A stretch of 64,000 nt of DNA, from assembly GCF_013248995.1 (NCBI RefSeq), contig NZ_JABRPK010000001.1, positions 806,001 through 870,000 of the forward strand, given 5' to 3'. The translations under genes and the position numbers were made by a program. This DNA is from Frigoribacterium sp. VKM Ac-2836 (lineage in GTDB: Bacteria; Actinomycetota; Actinomycetes; Actinomycetales; Microbacteriaceae). This document shows positions 47,195 to 57,700 of the stretch, piece by piece. How positions within the stretch are numbered: position 1 is the stretch's first letter; the number at the start of each line of letters is the position of its first letter. The notes below the pieces were generated by a model. The model was not told the DNA's origin. It did not search any database and saw only the letters and a list, made by a program, of their open reading frames with translations.

Positions 47195-48619
47195 ATGCGT
47201 CCCGCGGCCGTCCGATCCTCCCTGCCGTGGCGCGACCCCGAATCCGTCGTCCGCCACCTGGCCGCGACGGGCGACGTGGTCTGGCGTGACGCCGGGGTGG
47301 ACGCCGCCCGCGGGCGATCGATCGTCGGCTGGGGCCGGGCCGCCACGGGTGACGTCCGCGACGGCGGCGCCGACCGGCTCTGGCAGGCGGTGCGCGACGA
47401 CCTGGCCGAGGTCGAGCCCGACAGCCACCCGCTTGGCTGGGCCGGCTGGCTCGGCTACGGCTTCGGCTGCCGGCTGCTGGACCGTGACGCCACCCCGGGG
47501 CACCGACCCGCGGCCACCTCCTCGACCGTCGCCGCCCCGGGTGACGCCCCCGACCTCGCCCTGCTCGACGTCGACCGGGCGCTGGTCTTCGACCACACCG
47601 AACGTTCCGTCGAAGCCGTGGCGCGCCGTGGCGACTCGTGGCCCCTCTCGCTGGCCGAGGCCTGGGCCGACGTGCCGCCCGAGCCCCCGGTGCCCGGGCC
47701 GACCCGCGCCTCCTCGACCGAGTCCTCTGCGCCCGAGGTGCGCTGGCGGCACCGTCCTGACGAATACCTCGACCTGATCGAGCGCTGCCGCCGCGCCATC
47801 GCCGCGGGCGAGGCCTACCAGCTCTGCCTCACCACGGCCGTCGACGTCCTCGGACCGGTGGACGCGCTGGAGGCCTTCGCGCACCTCCGTCGGTCCTCGC
47901 CGGCACCGTACGCGTCGTTCGTGCGCCTGGGAGGCGTGACCGTGGTCGGGGCGTCGCCCGAGTCGTTCGTCGAGGTGACCGCCGACGGCCTGGTGTCGTC
48001 CTCGCCGATCAAGGGCACGCGACGCCGGGGATCGGGTGCCGACGACACCGTGCTCGCGCGAGAGCTCGTCGAGAGCGAGAAGGAGCGCGCCGAGAACGTG
48101 ATGATCGTCGACCTGGTGCGCAACGACCTCGCCCGGGTGGCCCGCCTCGGGACGGTCGAGGTGTCCGAGTTGCTCGCCGTGCACTCGTACGAGCACGTCC
48201 ACCAGCTCGTCAGCACGGTCCGGGCCCGGCTCGATGCGGGGTGCACGGCGACCGACGTCGTCGAGGCGGCGTTCCCGGCCGGATCGATGACCGGCGCACC
48301 GAAACGTCGCGCCGTCGAACTGCTCGCCGACCTCGAGGGAGCGCCTCGGGGTGTCTACTCGGGGGCCGTCGGCTGGCTCGGTCGGGACGGCTCGGCGAGC
48401 CTCGCGATGACCATCCGTTCCCTCGTCGTGCACGGGGCCCGGGCGGCGACCGTGGGGTCGCCCGCGCGACCCGCCGGAGCGCGCGTCGGAGTGGGCGGCG
48501 GCATCACGATCTCGTCGTCGCCGGTCGACGAGCGGGACGAGGTCGAGCTCAAGGCCGCGGCCCTGCTCGCCGTGCTCGGAGTCCGTGCCGCCGACGGTGG
48601 CTCGGTGCGCATGTCGTGA
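47195..48619 (+). CDS. pabB: Aminodeoxychorismate synthase component I
   Basis: The 474-residue chorismate-utilising enzyme has GEAYQLCLTT, the SSPIKGTRRRG motif with the Lys that distinguishes PabB from anthranilate synthase (PIAGT), ENVMIVDLVRNDL (metal-binding Glu) and GSMTGAPKRRAVELL. It adds ammonia to chorismate; the glutaminase PabA is not in the window. The product would feed the divergent lyase. A copy of the CGCGCCTCCT decamer at 47705-47714 encodes TRASS in the inter-domain linker. Confidence 0.95.
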   Translation: MRPAAVRSSLPWRDPESVVRHLAATGDVVWRDAGVDAARGRSIVGWGRAATGDVRDGGADRLWQAVRDDLAEVEPDSHPLGWAGWLGYGFGCRLLDRDATPGHRPAATSSTVAAPGDAPDLALLDVDRALVFDHTERSVEAVARRGDSWPLSLAEAWADVPPEPPVPGPTRASSTESSAPEVRWRHRPDEYLDLIERCRRAIAAGEAYQLCLTTAVDVLGPVDALEAFAHLRRSSPAPYASFVRLGGVTVVGASPESFVEVTADGLVSSSPIKGTRRRGSGADDTVLARELVESEKERAENVMIVDLVRNDLARVARLGTVEVSELLAVHSYEHVHQLVSTVRARLDAGCTATDVVEAAFPAGSMTGAPKRRAVELLADLEGAPRGVYSGAVGWLGRDGSASLAMTIRSLVVHGARAATVGSPARPAGARVGVGGGITISSSPVDERDEVELKAAALLAVLGVRAADGGSVRMS

Positions 48620-48636
48620 CCGGGCGTGCCGTTCGA

Positions 48637-48721
48637 TAGCCTTGTCGAGGATCGCTGAGCTCAGCGCACGTCGTCGTGCCCTCGCGCGGGTGGTCCCTAC
48701 CCACCGCACCGACTGCCAGCA
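48637..48721 (+). promoter_or_regulatory. leuS promoter and leader
   Basis: TAGCCT at 48637-48642 would start an mRNA near 48649. The leader contains a perfect 12-base palindrome (GCTGAGCTCAGC, 48654-48665) and a possible GGTGG/CCACC hairpin around 48689-48705. The GGGTGGTCCC segment faintly recalls a T-box but no stem I or specifier loop is seen, so I do not call a T-box. Confidence 0.25.
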
Positions 48722-51346
48722 GTGAATGAGAGCCCCGTGGCACACGAGCACGACACGACCGCGACCGACGCCCCCTCGGACACCACGCCCCACGAGGGCG
48801 TGCCCGAACGCGAGTACGACGTCGCCCGCCTGCAAGAGAAGTGGCAGTCCCGGTGGGATGCCGAACAGCCGTTCGTCGTCGACCCCGACGACAAGCGCCC
48901 GCGCAAGTACATCCTCGACATGTTCCCGTACCCCTCGGGCGATCTGCACATGGGGCACGCCGAGCAGTACGCGCTCGGCGACATGGTGACCCGCTACTGG
49001 CGGCAGCAGGGGTTCAACGTGCTGCATCCGATCGGATGGGACAGCTTCGGTCTGCCCGCCGAGAACGCGGCCATCAAGCGCGGAGTCGACCCACGCGAGT
49101 GGACCTACGCCAACATCGCTCAGCAGAAGCAGAGCATGAAGCTCTACGCACCGTCGTTCGACTGGAGCCGGGTGCTGCACACGAGCGACCCCGAGTACTA
49201 CAAATGGAACCAGTGGCTGTTCCTCGAGATGTTCAAGAAGGGGCTGGCCTACCGGAAGGACAGCTGGGTCAACTGGGACCCGGTCGATCAGACCGTGCTC
49301 GCCAACGAGCAGGTGCTGCCCGATGGCACGAGCGACCGCTCGGGTGCCGTCGTCGTCAAGAAGAAGCTGACGCAGTGGTACTTCAAGATCACCGACTACG
49401 CCGACCGCCTGCTCGACGACCTCAACCAGCTCGAGGGTCGCTGGCCGACCAAGGTGCTCAACATGCAGCGCAACTGGATCGGCCGGTCGATCGGTGCCGA
49501 CGTGCACTTCACCATCGAGGGCCGTGACGAGAAGGTCACGGTGTTCACCACGCGGCCCGACACCCTGTACGGGGCGACCTTCATGGTGGTCGCCCCCGAC
49601 TCCGACCTCGCCGCCGAGCTCGTCGCCGACGCGACGGACGACGTCAAGGCGACCTTCGCCGACTACCTCGTCGAGGTGCAGAAGGCCACCGAGATCGAGC
49701 GCCAGTCGAGCGAACGCCCGAAGACCGGCGTGCCGCTCGGGCGGGTCGCGGTCAACCCCCTCACGGGCGACCCCATGCCCGTCTGGGCCGCCGACTACGT
49801 GCTCGCCGACTACGGCCACGGCGCGGTCATGGCCGTGCCCGCGCACGACCAGCGCGACCTCGACTTCGCCCGCAAGTACGACCTCCCGGTGCGTGTCGTG
49901 GTCGACACGAACGCACCCGTCACGGGTGTCATCCCCAAGCTCGAGCTCGACGAGAACGGTCAGGCGATCCTGCCCGACGACCTGCCCGAGCTGAACCCCC
50001 GCGAGACGGGCGTGGCGCTGACCGGCGACGGTCGCCTGATGAACTCGGGCGCCTTGACCGGACTCAGCAAGTCGAACGCGATCAAACGGGTCGTCGAACT
50101 GCTCGAGGCGTCCGGTGACGGCAAGGCCGCCAAGACGTACCGTCTGCGCGACTGGCTCATCTCGCGCCAGCGTTTCTGGGGCACGCCGATCCCGATCGTG
50201 CACGGCGCCGACGGCGTCGAGGTGCCGGTGCCCTACGACGAGCTCCCGGTCCGACTGCCGTCCACCGAGGGGCTCGACCTCAAGCCGAAGGGCAGTTCGC
50301 CGCTCGGTGCCGCCGAGGACTGGGTGAACGTGCCCGACCCGCGCGACGGGTCGCCGGCGCGCCGCGACGCCGACACGATGGACACCTTCGTCGACAGCTC
50401 GTGGTACTTCTTGCGGTTCCTCGACCCGACCGACTCCGACCGCGCTTTCGACCCGGCCCAGGCCAGCAAGTGGGCCCCGGTCGACCAGTACGTCGGAGGC
50501 GTCGAGCACGCCATCTTGCACCTGCTCTACGCGCGCTTCATCACCAAGGTGCTCTTCGACCTCGGTCACGTCGACTTCACCGAGCCCTTCAGTGCACTGC
50601 TGAACCAGGGCATGGTGCTGCAGGACGGCGCGAAGATGAGCAAGAGCAAGGGCAACGTCGTCAGCCTCTCCGACGAGATCGACAAGCACGGCGTCGACGC
50701 CATCCGCCTGACGATGGCGTTCGCCGGACCGCCAGAGGACGACATCGACTGGGCCGACGTCTCACCCGCCGGCTCGGCGAAGTTCCTCGCGCGGGCGTTC
50801 CGTCTCGCGAGCGACGTCGACAGCTCGCCGGACGTGGTGTGGGCCGACGGTGACCAGGCCCTGCGACGGGTGACACACCGATTCCTCGCCGAGGCCCCGG
50901 GCCTCAGCGAGGCGTTCAAGTACAACGTCGTCGTGGCCCGGCTGATGGAGCTCACGAACGCCGTCCGCAAGGCGATCGACTCGGGGCCCGGCCGGTCCGA
51001 CCCCGCCGTCCGCGAGGCGACCGAGACCGTCGCGTTGGGGCTCTCCCTCTTCGCTCCCTACACGGCTTCCGAGATGTGGGAGAAGCTCGGCTACGACGGC
51101 GGGGCGATCGCCACCTACGGCTGGCGCAAGGCCGATCCGACACTGCTCGTCGAGACGAGCGTCACCGCCGTCGTGCAGGTCAACGGCAAGGTGCGCGACC
51201 GACTCGAGGTGTCGCCCAAGATCACCTCGGACGAGCTCGAGGTGCTCGCCCGCGACTCCACCGCCGTGCAGCGGGCGATCGGTGACAAGCAGATCGTCAA
51301 CGTGATCGTGCGGGCGCCCCGCTTGGTCAACATCGCAGTGAAATAG
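48722..51346 (+). CDS. leuS: Leucyl-tRNA synthetase
   Basis: The 874-residue class I synthetase has [16 protein letters not shown] (HIGH motif as HMGH), the CP1 editing domain with [19 protein letters not shown] and the AVPAHDQRD core, [10 protein letters not shown] near residue 640 and a [11 protein letters not shown]-terminal domain. It charges tRNA-Leu. The first about 30 residues are an extension of low complexity. The start could be GTG 48722 (given) or GTG 48737; neither has a good ribosome site. Confidence 0.97.
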   Translation: MNESPVAHEHDTTATDAPSDTTPHEGVPEREYDVARLQEKWQSRWDAEQPFVVDPDDKRPRKYILDMFPYPSGDLHMGHAEQYALGDMVTRYWRQQGFNVLHPIGWDSFGLPAENAAIKRGVDPREWTYANIAQQKQSMKLYAPSFDWSRVLHTSDPEYYKWNQWLFLEMFKKGLAYRKDSWVNWDPVDQTVLANEQVLPDGTSDRSGAVVVKKKLTQWYFKITDYADRLLDDLNQLEGRWPTKVLNMQRNWIGRSIGADVHFTIEGRDEKVTVFTTRPDTLYGATFMVVAPDSDLAAELVADATDDVKATFADYLVEVQKATEIERQSSERPKTGVPLGRVAVNPLTGDPMPVWAADYVLADYGHGAVMAVPAHDQRDLDFARKYDLPVRVVVDTNAPVTGVIPKLELDENGQAILPDDLPELNPRETGVALTGDGRLMNSGALTGLSKSNAIKRVVELLEASGDGKAAKTYRLRDWLISRQRFWGTPIPIVHGADGVEVPVPYDELPVRLPSTEGLDLKPKGSSPLGAAEDWVNVPDPRDGSPARRDADTMDTFVDSSWYFLRFLDPTDSDRAFDPAQASKWAPVDQYVGGVEHAILHLLYARFITKVLFDLGHVDFTEPFSALLNQGMVLQDGAKMSKSKGNVVSLSDEIDKHGVDAIRLTMAFAGPPEDDIDWADVSPAGSAKFLARAFRLASDVDSSPDVVWADGDQALRRVTHRFLAEAPGLSEAFKYNVVVARLMELTNAVRKAIDSGPGRSDPAVREATETVALGLSLFAPYTASEMWEKLGYDGGAIATYGWRKADPTLLVETSVTAVVQVNGKVRDRLEVSPKITSDELEVLARDSTAVQRAIGDKQIVNVIVRAPRLVNIAVK

Positions 51347-51422
51347 CGCCCACCCTTTCGGCGACGGGTCGTCGCGAGTCCCGGCGCCGACGGGCCGGTT
51401 CGCTGTCGCTTCGGTCGTGGAA

Positions 51423-51444
51423 TACTATATTAGGTATGTACCTA
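51423..51444 (+). promoter_or_regulatory. Promoter and start-site palindrome of the M60-type gene
   Basis: An A/T-rich -10 (TACTAT at 51423-51428, or TATATT at 51426-51431) directly precedes the ATG at 51436. TAGGTA (51431-51436) and TACCTA (51439-51444) form an inverted repeat across the start codon, a candidate operator or mRNA hairpin that would hide initiation. Confidence 0.4.
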
Positions 51445-53964
51445 TTACGGACCTTCTTGTTCGGCAAGAATCCCCTCGCTGAGTTGACCCGTGCCCTGAT
51501 CATCGGAACACTGCTCCTGCTGCTCGGGCTCCTCCATGTTCGCTCGGGGGCGGAGAAACCGAGTGGCGATACCGTCGTACCGGACAACCCCACGGTCGGC
51601 ATCGAGGTACAACCCCAGAAGGTCGTCATGGGTGGCGAATCCGCCTGGGTTCAGCTGGTCCCGGACTCCCTGGTGGTCGGAGCCCTGCACGTCGACGCAC
51701 CGGCCGGGACGACGATCGTCGAAGCAGACGCCGACATCCGGCCGATCCCCGGTGCCATCGCAGCGGACGGCCGCTCAGCCGTCTGGGAGGGCAGTCTGTC
51801 CTGGTCCGACACGTGGCGTGTGCCCAAGGTGCGTCTGCGAGTCGACGTCGACGTCGCTCCGGGCCGTGTCGACGGAGCCGTTCAGGTCACCGACACCGCC
51901 TCGTCCGCCGTTCTCGCCAGCGGGTCGCTCCCTGTGGACATCGTCGAACCCGAGATCGTCGAACCCGACGTCGCCATCGCGATCGAGCCGACGCTGCTCG
52001 CCGCCGGGGCCGTGTCGGACTACATCCGCGTGGTTCCCGAGAGCAAGGTGCTCGGGGTTCTCAGCATCACCGCACCACCGGGGACGACGATCGTCGAGGC
52101 GACCGCGGACACCCGTCCGATCGACGGGGTGATCACTCCTGATGGGTCCTCGGCGACCTGGCGGGGCAACAACACCTGGTCCTCGGGGTGGCGCGTGGCG
52201 AAGGTGCGACTGCGCGCACATGCCGATGCCGTCCCGGGTCGGGTCGACGGCGCGGTTCGCATCACCGAGACCGGCGGCACCCGGGTCCTGGCGGCCGGTT
52301 CGCTTCCCGTCGATCTGGTGGGTCGTGTCGAGGTGACGGTCCCGGCTCTCCGATCCGGTGCGACGTCGGACCCGATCTCCGTGCACGTGCGTTCCGATGC
52401 ACGAGGCGCCCTCCGTGTCGTCGCCCCGACCGGGATGGCCATCACGGACGCCGGCGTGCACGGGGCGGCGGTGACCCCTCACATCTCTGCGGACCGGGCC
52501 TCGGTGACGTGGCCCGAAGGCGACACTCCGTGGTCGAGTCCCTCGCATGAAGCGTGGTTCCGGCTGCAGGCGGTCGAACGCCAGGCTGGTGTCCGCCATC
52601 CGGGCGACGCGCGCGTGGTCGACGGCGGCGACCGCGTCCTCGCTCACGGAGCCTTCGCTGCCGTCGACGCGGGCCCTCGTCCGGCGTCCATCGTGGTGTC
52701 GGCCGATCGCAGCAGCACAACCGTCCGCGTGTACGGGATCGGCAGCGCCGCGGCGGAGCGAGCCCGTGAGGGCCGTGCGCTACGTCACAGCGACCTCCAG
52801 CCGACCGGTCGATTCGTCCGTAAAGGAGACCGGGTGGCGATCGACGTGCCTCCGGGTGCCCCGATGATGAGCGTGCGCCTCGGTCTGTACGGTGCCTACC
52901 AGAACGTCGCAGCGACTTCCCTGTCGTCGCCGGTTCCGACGCCGAGTGGCACGACGACAACCGTCGTGGCCGACCGTGATGGGATGGTCTTTCTGACGGG
53001 TACCGCGAAGGCCGATTCCGCGGTGGTGACGGTGCGAGGTGGCCAGCCCGTCCCGACGTTCGTCCTCGGGCAGACGACCGATGACGAGTTTCGCGAGCAG
53101 CTCGTGGCGCTGCCGGACGTGCCGATCGTCGAACTCGTGGCAGGGCGGGTCTTCGGTGACTTCCAACGGCGCACCGCAGACTCCTTCCCGACGGATCTGG
53201 AGGCACGGCTGCAGAGCTGGGACGACGTGGTGGTCATCACCAACGGCATGCACAACCTGCACGACGACCTGACCGGGAACGCTGGGAAGGCACCACACCG
53301 CATCTACATCGCCTCGCCGGACAGCGGCGCCGGGTACGCGAGCGCCACGCAGGAGCGCGTGACCTTCCAGATCGACACCGGCGCCGCACGGAACCTGTTC
53401 GCCGACGATGTCTCGGACCAGTGGGGGCTGTGGCACGAGATCGGCCACACCTATCAGACACCGGCATATACGTGGAACGGGCAGGGCGAGGTGTCCGTCA
53501 ACATCTCTGCGCTCGAGGTGCAGCAGAAGATCGGCGCCGGGAACCGGCTCGACAGGCAGCAACGGGTGATCAACGCCTTCTTCGCGAAGCCCGTCGGCGA
53601 GCGGACCTACGGTGGCTCCGACCTGTTCGTTCGTGTGCTCATGTACGACCAGCTCCGGCGCGCGTTCGGCGATCAGTTCTACCCGCGCCTGAATCAGGAG
53701 CTCCGCGACGCGGAGGCGCGTGGCGAGCTCGACCTGAGCACCAGCCAGGCGAAGATCGACGCCTTCGCCTCCCACGCAGCCACACTCGCCGACAGAGACC
53801 TCCGACCGTTCTTCCAGGAGTGGGGACTGCCGATCGGTCCGGACGCCGCGGCAGAGATGGCCGAACGGCCAGGGCTTGAGCACGAGATCTGGAAGAACAT
53901 CGACACGGGCCAGAACCGCGTTGAGGTGATCCTGCCGGCAGTCGGCGCCTCGGAGGCGCGATAG
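51436..53964 (+). CDS. Membrane-anchored M60-type zinc metallopeptidase
   Basis: The 842-residue protein has an uncleaved-looking membrane segment at about 19-35, so the rest should face outward. Three tandem Ig-like repeats follow (about 54-169, 178-294 and a weaker 297-411) built on TTIVEAxAD-RPI-G, RVxKVRLR and APGRVDGAV. A further domain precedes the peptidase, whose gluzincin motif is HEIGH (667-671) with Glu685, as in M60/enhancin-like enzymes that cleave mucins and other glycoproteins. It lies alone between leuS and comEA. By eye it is less GC-rich than its neighbours and probably a later insertion. Substrate is unknown. Confidence 0.85.
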   Translation: MYLLRTFLFGKNPLAELTRALIIGTLLLLLGLLHVRSGAEKPSGDTVVPDNPTVGIEVQPQKVVMGGESAWVQLVPDSLVVGALHVDAPAGTTIVEADADIRPIPGAIAADGRSAVWEGSLSWSDTWRVPKVRLRVDVDVAPGRVDGAVQVTDTASSAVLASGSLPVDIVEPEIVEPDVAIAIEPTLLAAGAVSDYIRVVPESKVLGVLSITAPPGTTIVEATADTRPIDGVITPDGSSATWRGNNTWSSGWRVAKVRLRAHADAVPGRVDGAVRITETGGTRVLAAGSLPVDLVGRVEVTVPALRSGATSDPISVHVRSDARGALRVVAPTGMAITDAGVHGAAVTPHISADRASVTWPEGDTPWSSPSHEAWFRLQAVERQAGVRHPGDARVVDGGDRVLAHGAFAAVDAGPRPASIVVSADRSSTTVRVYGIGSAAAERAREGRALRHSDLQPTGRFVRKGDRVAIDVPPGAPMMSVRLGLYGAYQNVAATSLSSPVPTPSGTTTTVVADRDGMVFLTGTAKADSAVVTVRGGQPVPTFVLGQTTDDEFREQLVALPDVPIVELVAGRVFGDFQRRTADSFPTDLEARLQSWDDVVVITNGMHNLHDDLTGNAGKAPHRIYIASPDSGAGYASATQERVTFQIDTGAARNLFADDVSDQWGLWHEIGHTYQTPAYTWNGQGEVSVNISALEVQQKIGAGNRLDRQQRVINAFFAKPVGERTYGGSDLFVRVLMYDQLRRAFGDQFYPRLNQELRDAEARGELDLSTSQAKIDAFASHAATLADRDLRPFFQEWGLPIGPDAAAEMAERPGLEHEIWKNIDTGQNRVEVILPAVGASEAR

Positions 53965-54016
53965 CCGCATCGCGGTGAAGGAGCCGCGCCCGGGGGCGTG
54001 TCTCGTCCCCACCTGT

Positions 54017-54050
54017 CGACGGCCGTCCTGGTTCCCCAGGGCGGCCGTCG
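54017..54050 (+). terminator. Terminator after the M60-type gene
   Basis: A 15-bp stem (CGACGGCCGTCCTGG against CCAGGGCGGCCGTCG, one U-G pair) around a TTCC loop, 52 bases past the stop. Confidence 0.8.
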
Positions 54051-54078
54051 TCGTCCGTGCGGGGGGCAGGACGGCTCG

Positions 54079-54084
54079 TACCGT
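54079..54084 (+). promoter_or_regulatory. -10 element of comEA
   Basis: TACCGT ends eight bases before the ATG at 54093. Confidence 0.35.
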
Positions 54085-54092
54085 GTCGGATC

Positions 54093-54785
54093 ATGACCGT
54101 CAGCTTCCGCACCGCCGTCGACCCGTCCGAGCCGGGCGGTCCGAGGTGGCGCGTGGGGCTCGGAGCGGTCGTCGTCCTGCTCCTCGTCGTGCTGGCGGTG
54201 AGCGTCGCCGTGTCGGCCTTCGCCACCCGAGGAGGCGCGGCGGACGCGGTCGTGACCGTCGCGCCGGGCACCGGGGCCGAGGTCGAGGCCGCGGCAGGGT
54301 CGGGCACCGCGCCTCCCGGGGGTGCCCCGGTCGTCTTCGTTCACGTGCACGGCCAGGTGGCGTCACCGGGTCTCTTCGAGCTGCCGACCGGCGCGCGCGT
54401 GGTCGACGTGGTCGCCGCGGCCGGAGGATTCACGGCCGAGGCCGACCAGGCGGCGGTGAACCTGGCACGGGTGCTGGTCGACGGCGAGCAGCTCCGGGTG
54501 CCGGCCGTGGGCGAGGTGGCCGACGACGGGGCCTCCGGTGAGGGCGGGGCGGCCGGTGGCTCGGCGCCCGGTGCTGGGGTGGCGGCCGGTGGCGGAACGG
54601 TCGACCTCAACCTCGCGGACGAGGCGGCACTGCGGACGCTCCCCGGGGTGGGTCCCGCGACCGCGGCGGCGATCCTGTCCTGGCGCGACGACAACGGGCG
54701 CTTCCGCAGCGTCGACGACCTGCTCGGGGTGCCGGGCATCGGCGCGAAGACGCTCGAGAAGCTTCGCGACCGGGTGCGGGTGTGA
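54093..54785 (+). CDS. comEA: ComEA-type DNA-binding protein
   Basis: The 230-residue protein has one N-terminal membrane anchor (about 24-45), an SLBB domain (VFVHVHGQVASPGLFELP), a Gly/Ala-rich linker and a C-terminal double helix-hairpin-helix (DLNLADEAALRTLPGVGPATAAAIL...LLGVPGIGAKTLEKLR). It would bind incoming DNA outside the membrane. Its TGA overlaps the comEC GTG, so the two are coupled. Natural competence is not proven in this group; the genes may serve other DNA-uptake roles. Confidence 0.93.
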   Translation: MTVSFRTAVDPSEPGGPRWRVGLGAVVVLLLVVLAVSVAVSAFATRGGAADAVVTVAPGTGAEVEAAAGSGTAPPGGAPVVFVHVHGQVASPGLFELPTGARVVDVVAAAGGFTAEADQAAVNLARVLVDGEQLRVPAVGEVADDGASGEGGAAGGSAPGAGVAAGGGTVDLNLADEAALRTLPGVGPATAAAILSWRDDNGRFRSVDDLLGVPGIGAKTLEKLRDRVRV

Positions 54786-57700
54786 CGTCCCGTGGCGTGC
54801 TCGACCTGCGGCTCGGCGTTCCCGTGGGCGTGGCCTGGGTCGGGCTCGCGGTGGGCTCGACCCGAGCGGGGCTGCTTCCCGTCGTCGCGGCGGCGGCCCT
54901 CGTCGTCTGCGTCGTCGCGACGGGACTCGTCGTCGCGGCACGGGTGGGCCTCCTGGTGACCGGGCAGGTCCTGCTGGTGGTGGCCCTGAGCGCCGGTGCG
55001 TGCGCCGGGCTCACCGGTCAGGCCGCCGTGCGCGACGACCGCCGTCATCCCGCTGTTCTCACGTCGTCGGTCGGGCATGCGGTCACCGTCGAGGGGCGTC
55101 TGCTCGACCGGGTCGAGGGGCGCGCCGACGTGACGGCGGTGTCCGTCGACCGGGTCGACGTCGGCCAAGGGGCCGTGGCTCTCGGGTCCCGGCTGCCGGT
55201 GCGGGTGTTCGGTGCCCGCCCCGAGGGGCGCGATCCGGTCGAGATCGGCGCGCGGGTGTCGGCACGGCTCGTGCTGGCCCCCGTGAGGTACGGCGAGGCG
55301 GTCGCGTTCGAGGGAGGCGCGGTCGAGCCACTCTGCGTCCTCGCCGGACCCGGGCAGCTGTCGGACTGGTCGAACGGGCTCCGGTCGGCGTTCCGTGCCG
55401 CGACCGCGGGGCTCCCGGGTGACGGTGGGGCCCTGTTGCCCGGGCTCGCGATCGGCGACACCTCCGACGTGCCCGACGACCTGGACGCCGCCATGAAGCA
55501 GACGTCGCTCAGTCACCTGACGGCCGTGTCGGGTTCCAACTGTGCCGTCCTCGTCGCCCTCGTGACGTTCGTCGGGTCGCTGCTTCGGGTACCCCGCCTG
55601 ATGCGGCTCGCGGCCGCCGTCGTGGTGCTCGTCGCGTTCGTCGTGCTCGTGACGCCCGAGCCGAGCATCGTCCGGGCGACCGTCATGGCCGTGCTCGTGC
55701 TCGTGCACCTGGCCGTCGCCCGACCGATCGCCGGCGTGCCCGTCGTCGCCCTCGCGGTCGCCGGTCTGCTCTTCACCGACCCGTGGTTGGCCCGCGACCT
55801 CGCCTTCGTCCTCTCGGTCCTCGCGACGGCGGGTCTCGTGGTACTCGGTGGACCACTGACCACCCTGCTGACACGCGTCGTGCCCGAACCGGTGGCGGCG
55901 GCCCTCGCCGTGCCGGCCGCGGCGCAGCTCGCCTGCCAACCCGTGCTTCTCGCCCTCGAACCGAGCATCGCGCTGCACGGCGTCGTGGCGAACGTGCTGG
56001 CCGGCCCCGCGGCTCCCGTGGCGACCCTGGGTGGGCTCGTCGTCTGCGTTCTCGCGCCGTCGCTGCCGGGTGCGGCGACGGCGGCCGCCTGGGTGTCGTG
56101 GCTGCCGTCGTCCTGGGTGGCCGCCGTGGCCCGAGCTGCCGCCACCTGGCCGGGCACCCGACTCGCCTGGGACGCCTCGACGTCCGGCGTCGCGTCCCTG
56201 GTCTGCCTCACGGTGCTGATCGTCGTCGCGGTGGTCGCGAGGTCCCGGGGACGCACGCGAGCGGTCACGACGACGCTGGTCGTGGCCGCCCTGGTGGTGA
56301 CGGTCGGCGTGGCGAGCGGGCGCACCCTGGCGACCCGTGCCTCCGTACCCGCGGGGTGGGTCGTCGCGCAATGCGACGTGGGCCAGGGCGATGCGGTGCT
56401 CGTGCGCAGCGGGCCCGCCGTGGCACTGATCGACGTGGGCGACGACGAGGCGGCACTCGACCGCTGCCTGTCGACCTTCGGCGTACGACACGTCGACCTG
56501 CTCGTACTCACCCACTTCGACCGCGACCACGTGGGGGCGGTCGGTTCGGTCGTCGCCCGGGTCGGCACGGCTCTGGTCGGGCCCGTGGGGCGGGGGGAGG
56601 ACACCGAGGTCGTGACGGCGCTGCGCGACGGTGGCGCCAAGGTCCAGGAGGCGCAGATCGGCACCCGCGGACGCCTGGGCGACCTCACGTGGCGGCTGCT
56701 CTGGCCGCCTTCCGAGACCCCGGCGGGCAACGACGCCAGCCTCGTGCTGCGCGTCGACCCCGGCGAGGGCTGCCAGGTCGGATGCCTCTCGCTGCTCGAC
56801 CTCGGTGATCTGGGCGAGACCGCGCAGCGCCGTCTGCTCGCGTCGCCCGATGGTCGCGGTGGCCTCCGACCGGTCGACGTCGTCAAGGTCTCGCATCACG
56901 GGTCCGCGGATCAGCATCCCGAGTTGTACGAGCGGGTGTCGGCGCGCGTCGGATTGATCGGCGTGGGTGCCGGCAACTCGTACGGGCACCCGACCGAGAG
57001 CGCGCTCGGGCTGGTCCGGCACAGCGGAGGAACGGTGGTCCGCAGCGATGAGGCCGGTCAGGCGGCGGTCACGCCCGTGGACGGTGCCGGCGGCGGTGTC
57101 GGCCTGCGAGTCTGGCAGGAGCACGCGGGACGCCGGGACCGCGACCACGCGTCCGGCACGTCGGTGGCGTCCTCTAGCATCAGAGGTGGCGCGGCGGGCC
57201 CCGTGCCCGTGGGACGACGTCCGAGAGGCAGCATGGCAGCGCGAGCGAGTGGCAAGACGGCGAAGAAGGCCTCGGTCGCGATCGACCAGGTCGGGTGGGA
57301 CAGAATCCGGCCCGCGGCCGTGATCCTGGTGAGCGGTCCCGAGCGGTTTCTCGCCGATCGTGCGTCGCGCCAGGTGCGCGACCAGCTCGCCGCCGAAGAC
57401 CCCAGCCTCGAAGTGCACGACCTCGAGGCCGATCACTACCAACCGGGCGAACTCGTGACCCTGGCGAGCCCGTCGCTGTTCGCCGAGCCACGTCTCATCC
57501 GCGTCTCGAACGTCGAGAAGTGCACCGACGCCTTCCTCACCGAGACGCTCCGGTACCTCGAGACTCCCGCCGACGACACAACCCTGGTGTTGCGTCACGG
57601 TGGCGGGGTCCGGGGCAAGAAACTGCTCGACGCCGTGCGGGGTGGCACCGGTGGCGGCCTCGAGGTCGTGTGTGCCGAACTCAAGAAAGACACCGAGAAG

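Noticed and set aside
48637-48721. T-box riboswitch before leuS
   Set aside because: Only a fragment resembling the antiterminator bulge is present; no stem I, specifier codon or adequate length.
47159-50689. A 1176-codon open frame on the minus strand opposite pabB and leuS
   Set aside because: Its protein is low in complexity and matches nothing; it is the complement of well-supported genes. Very GC-rich sequence leaves long antisense frames open.
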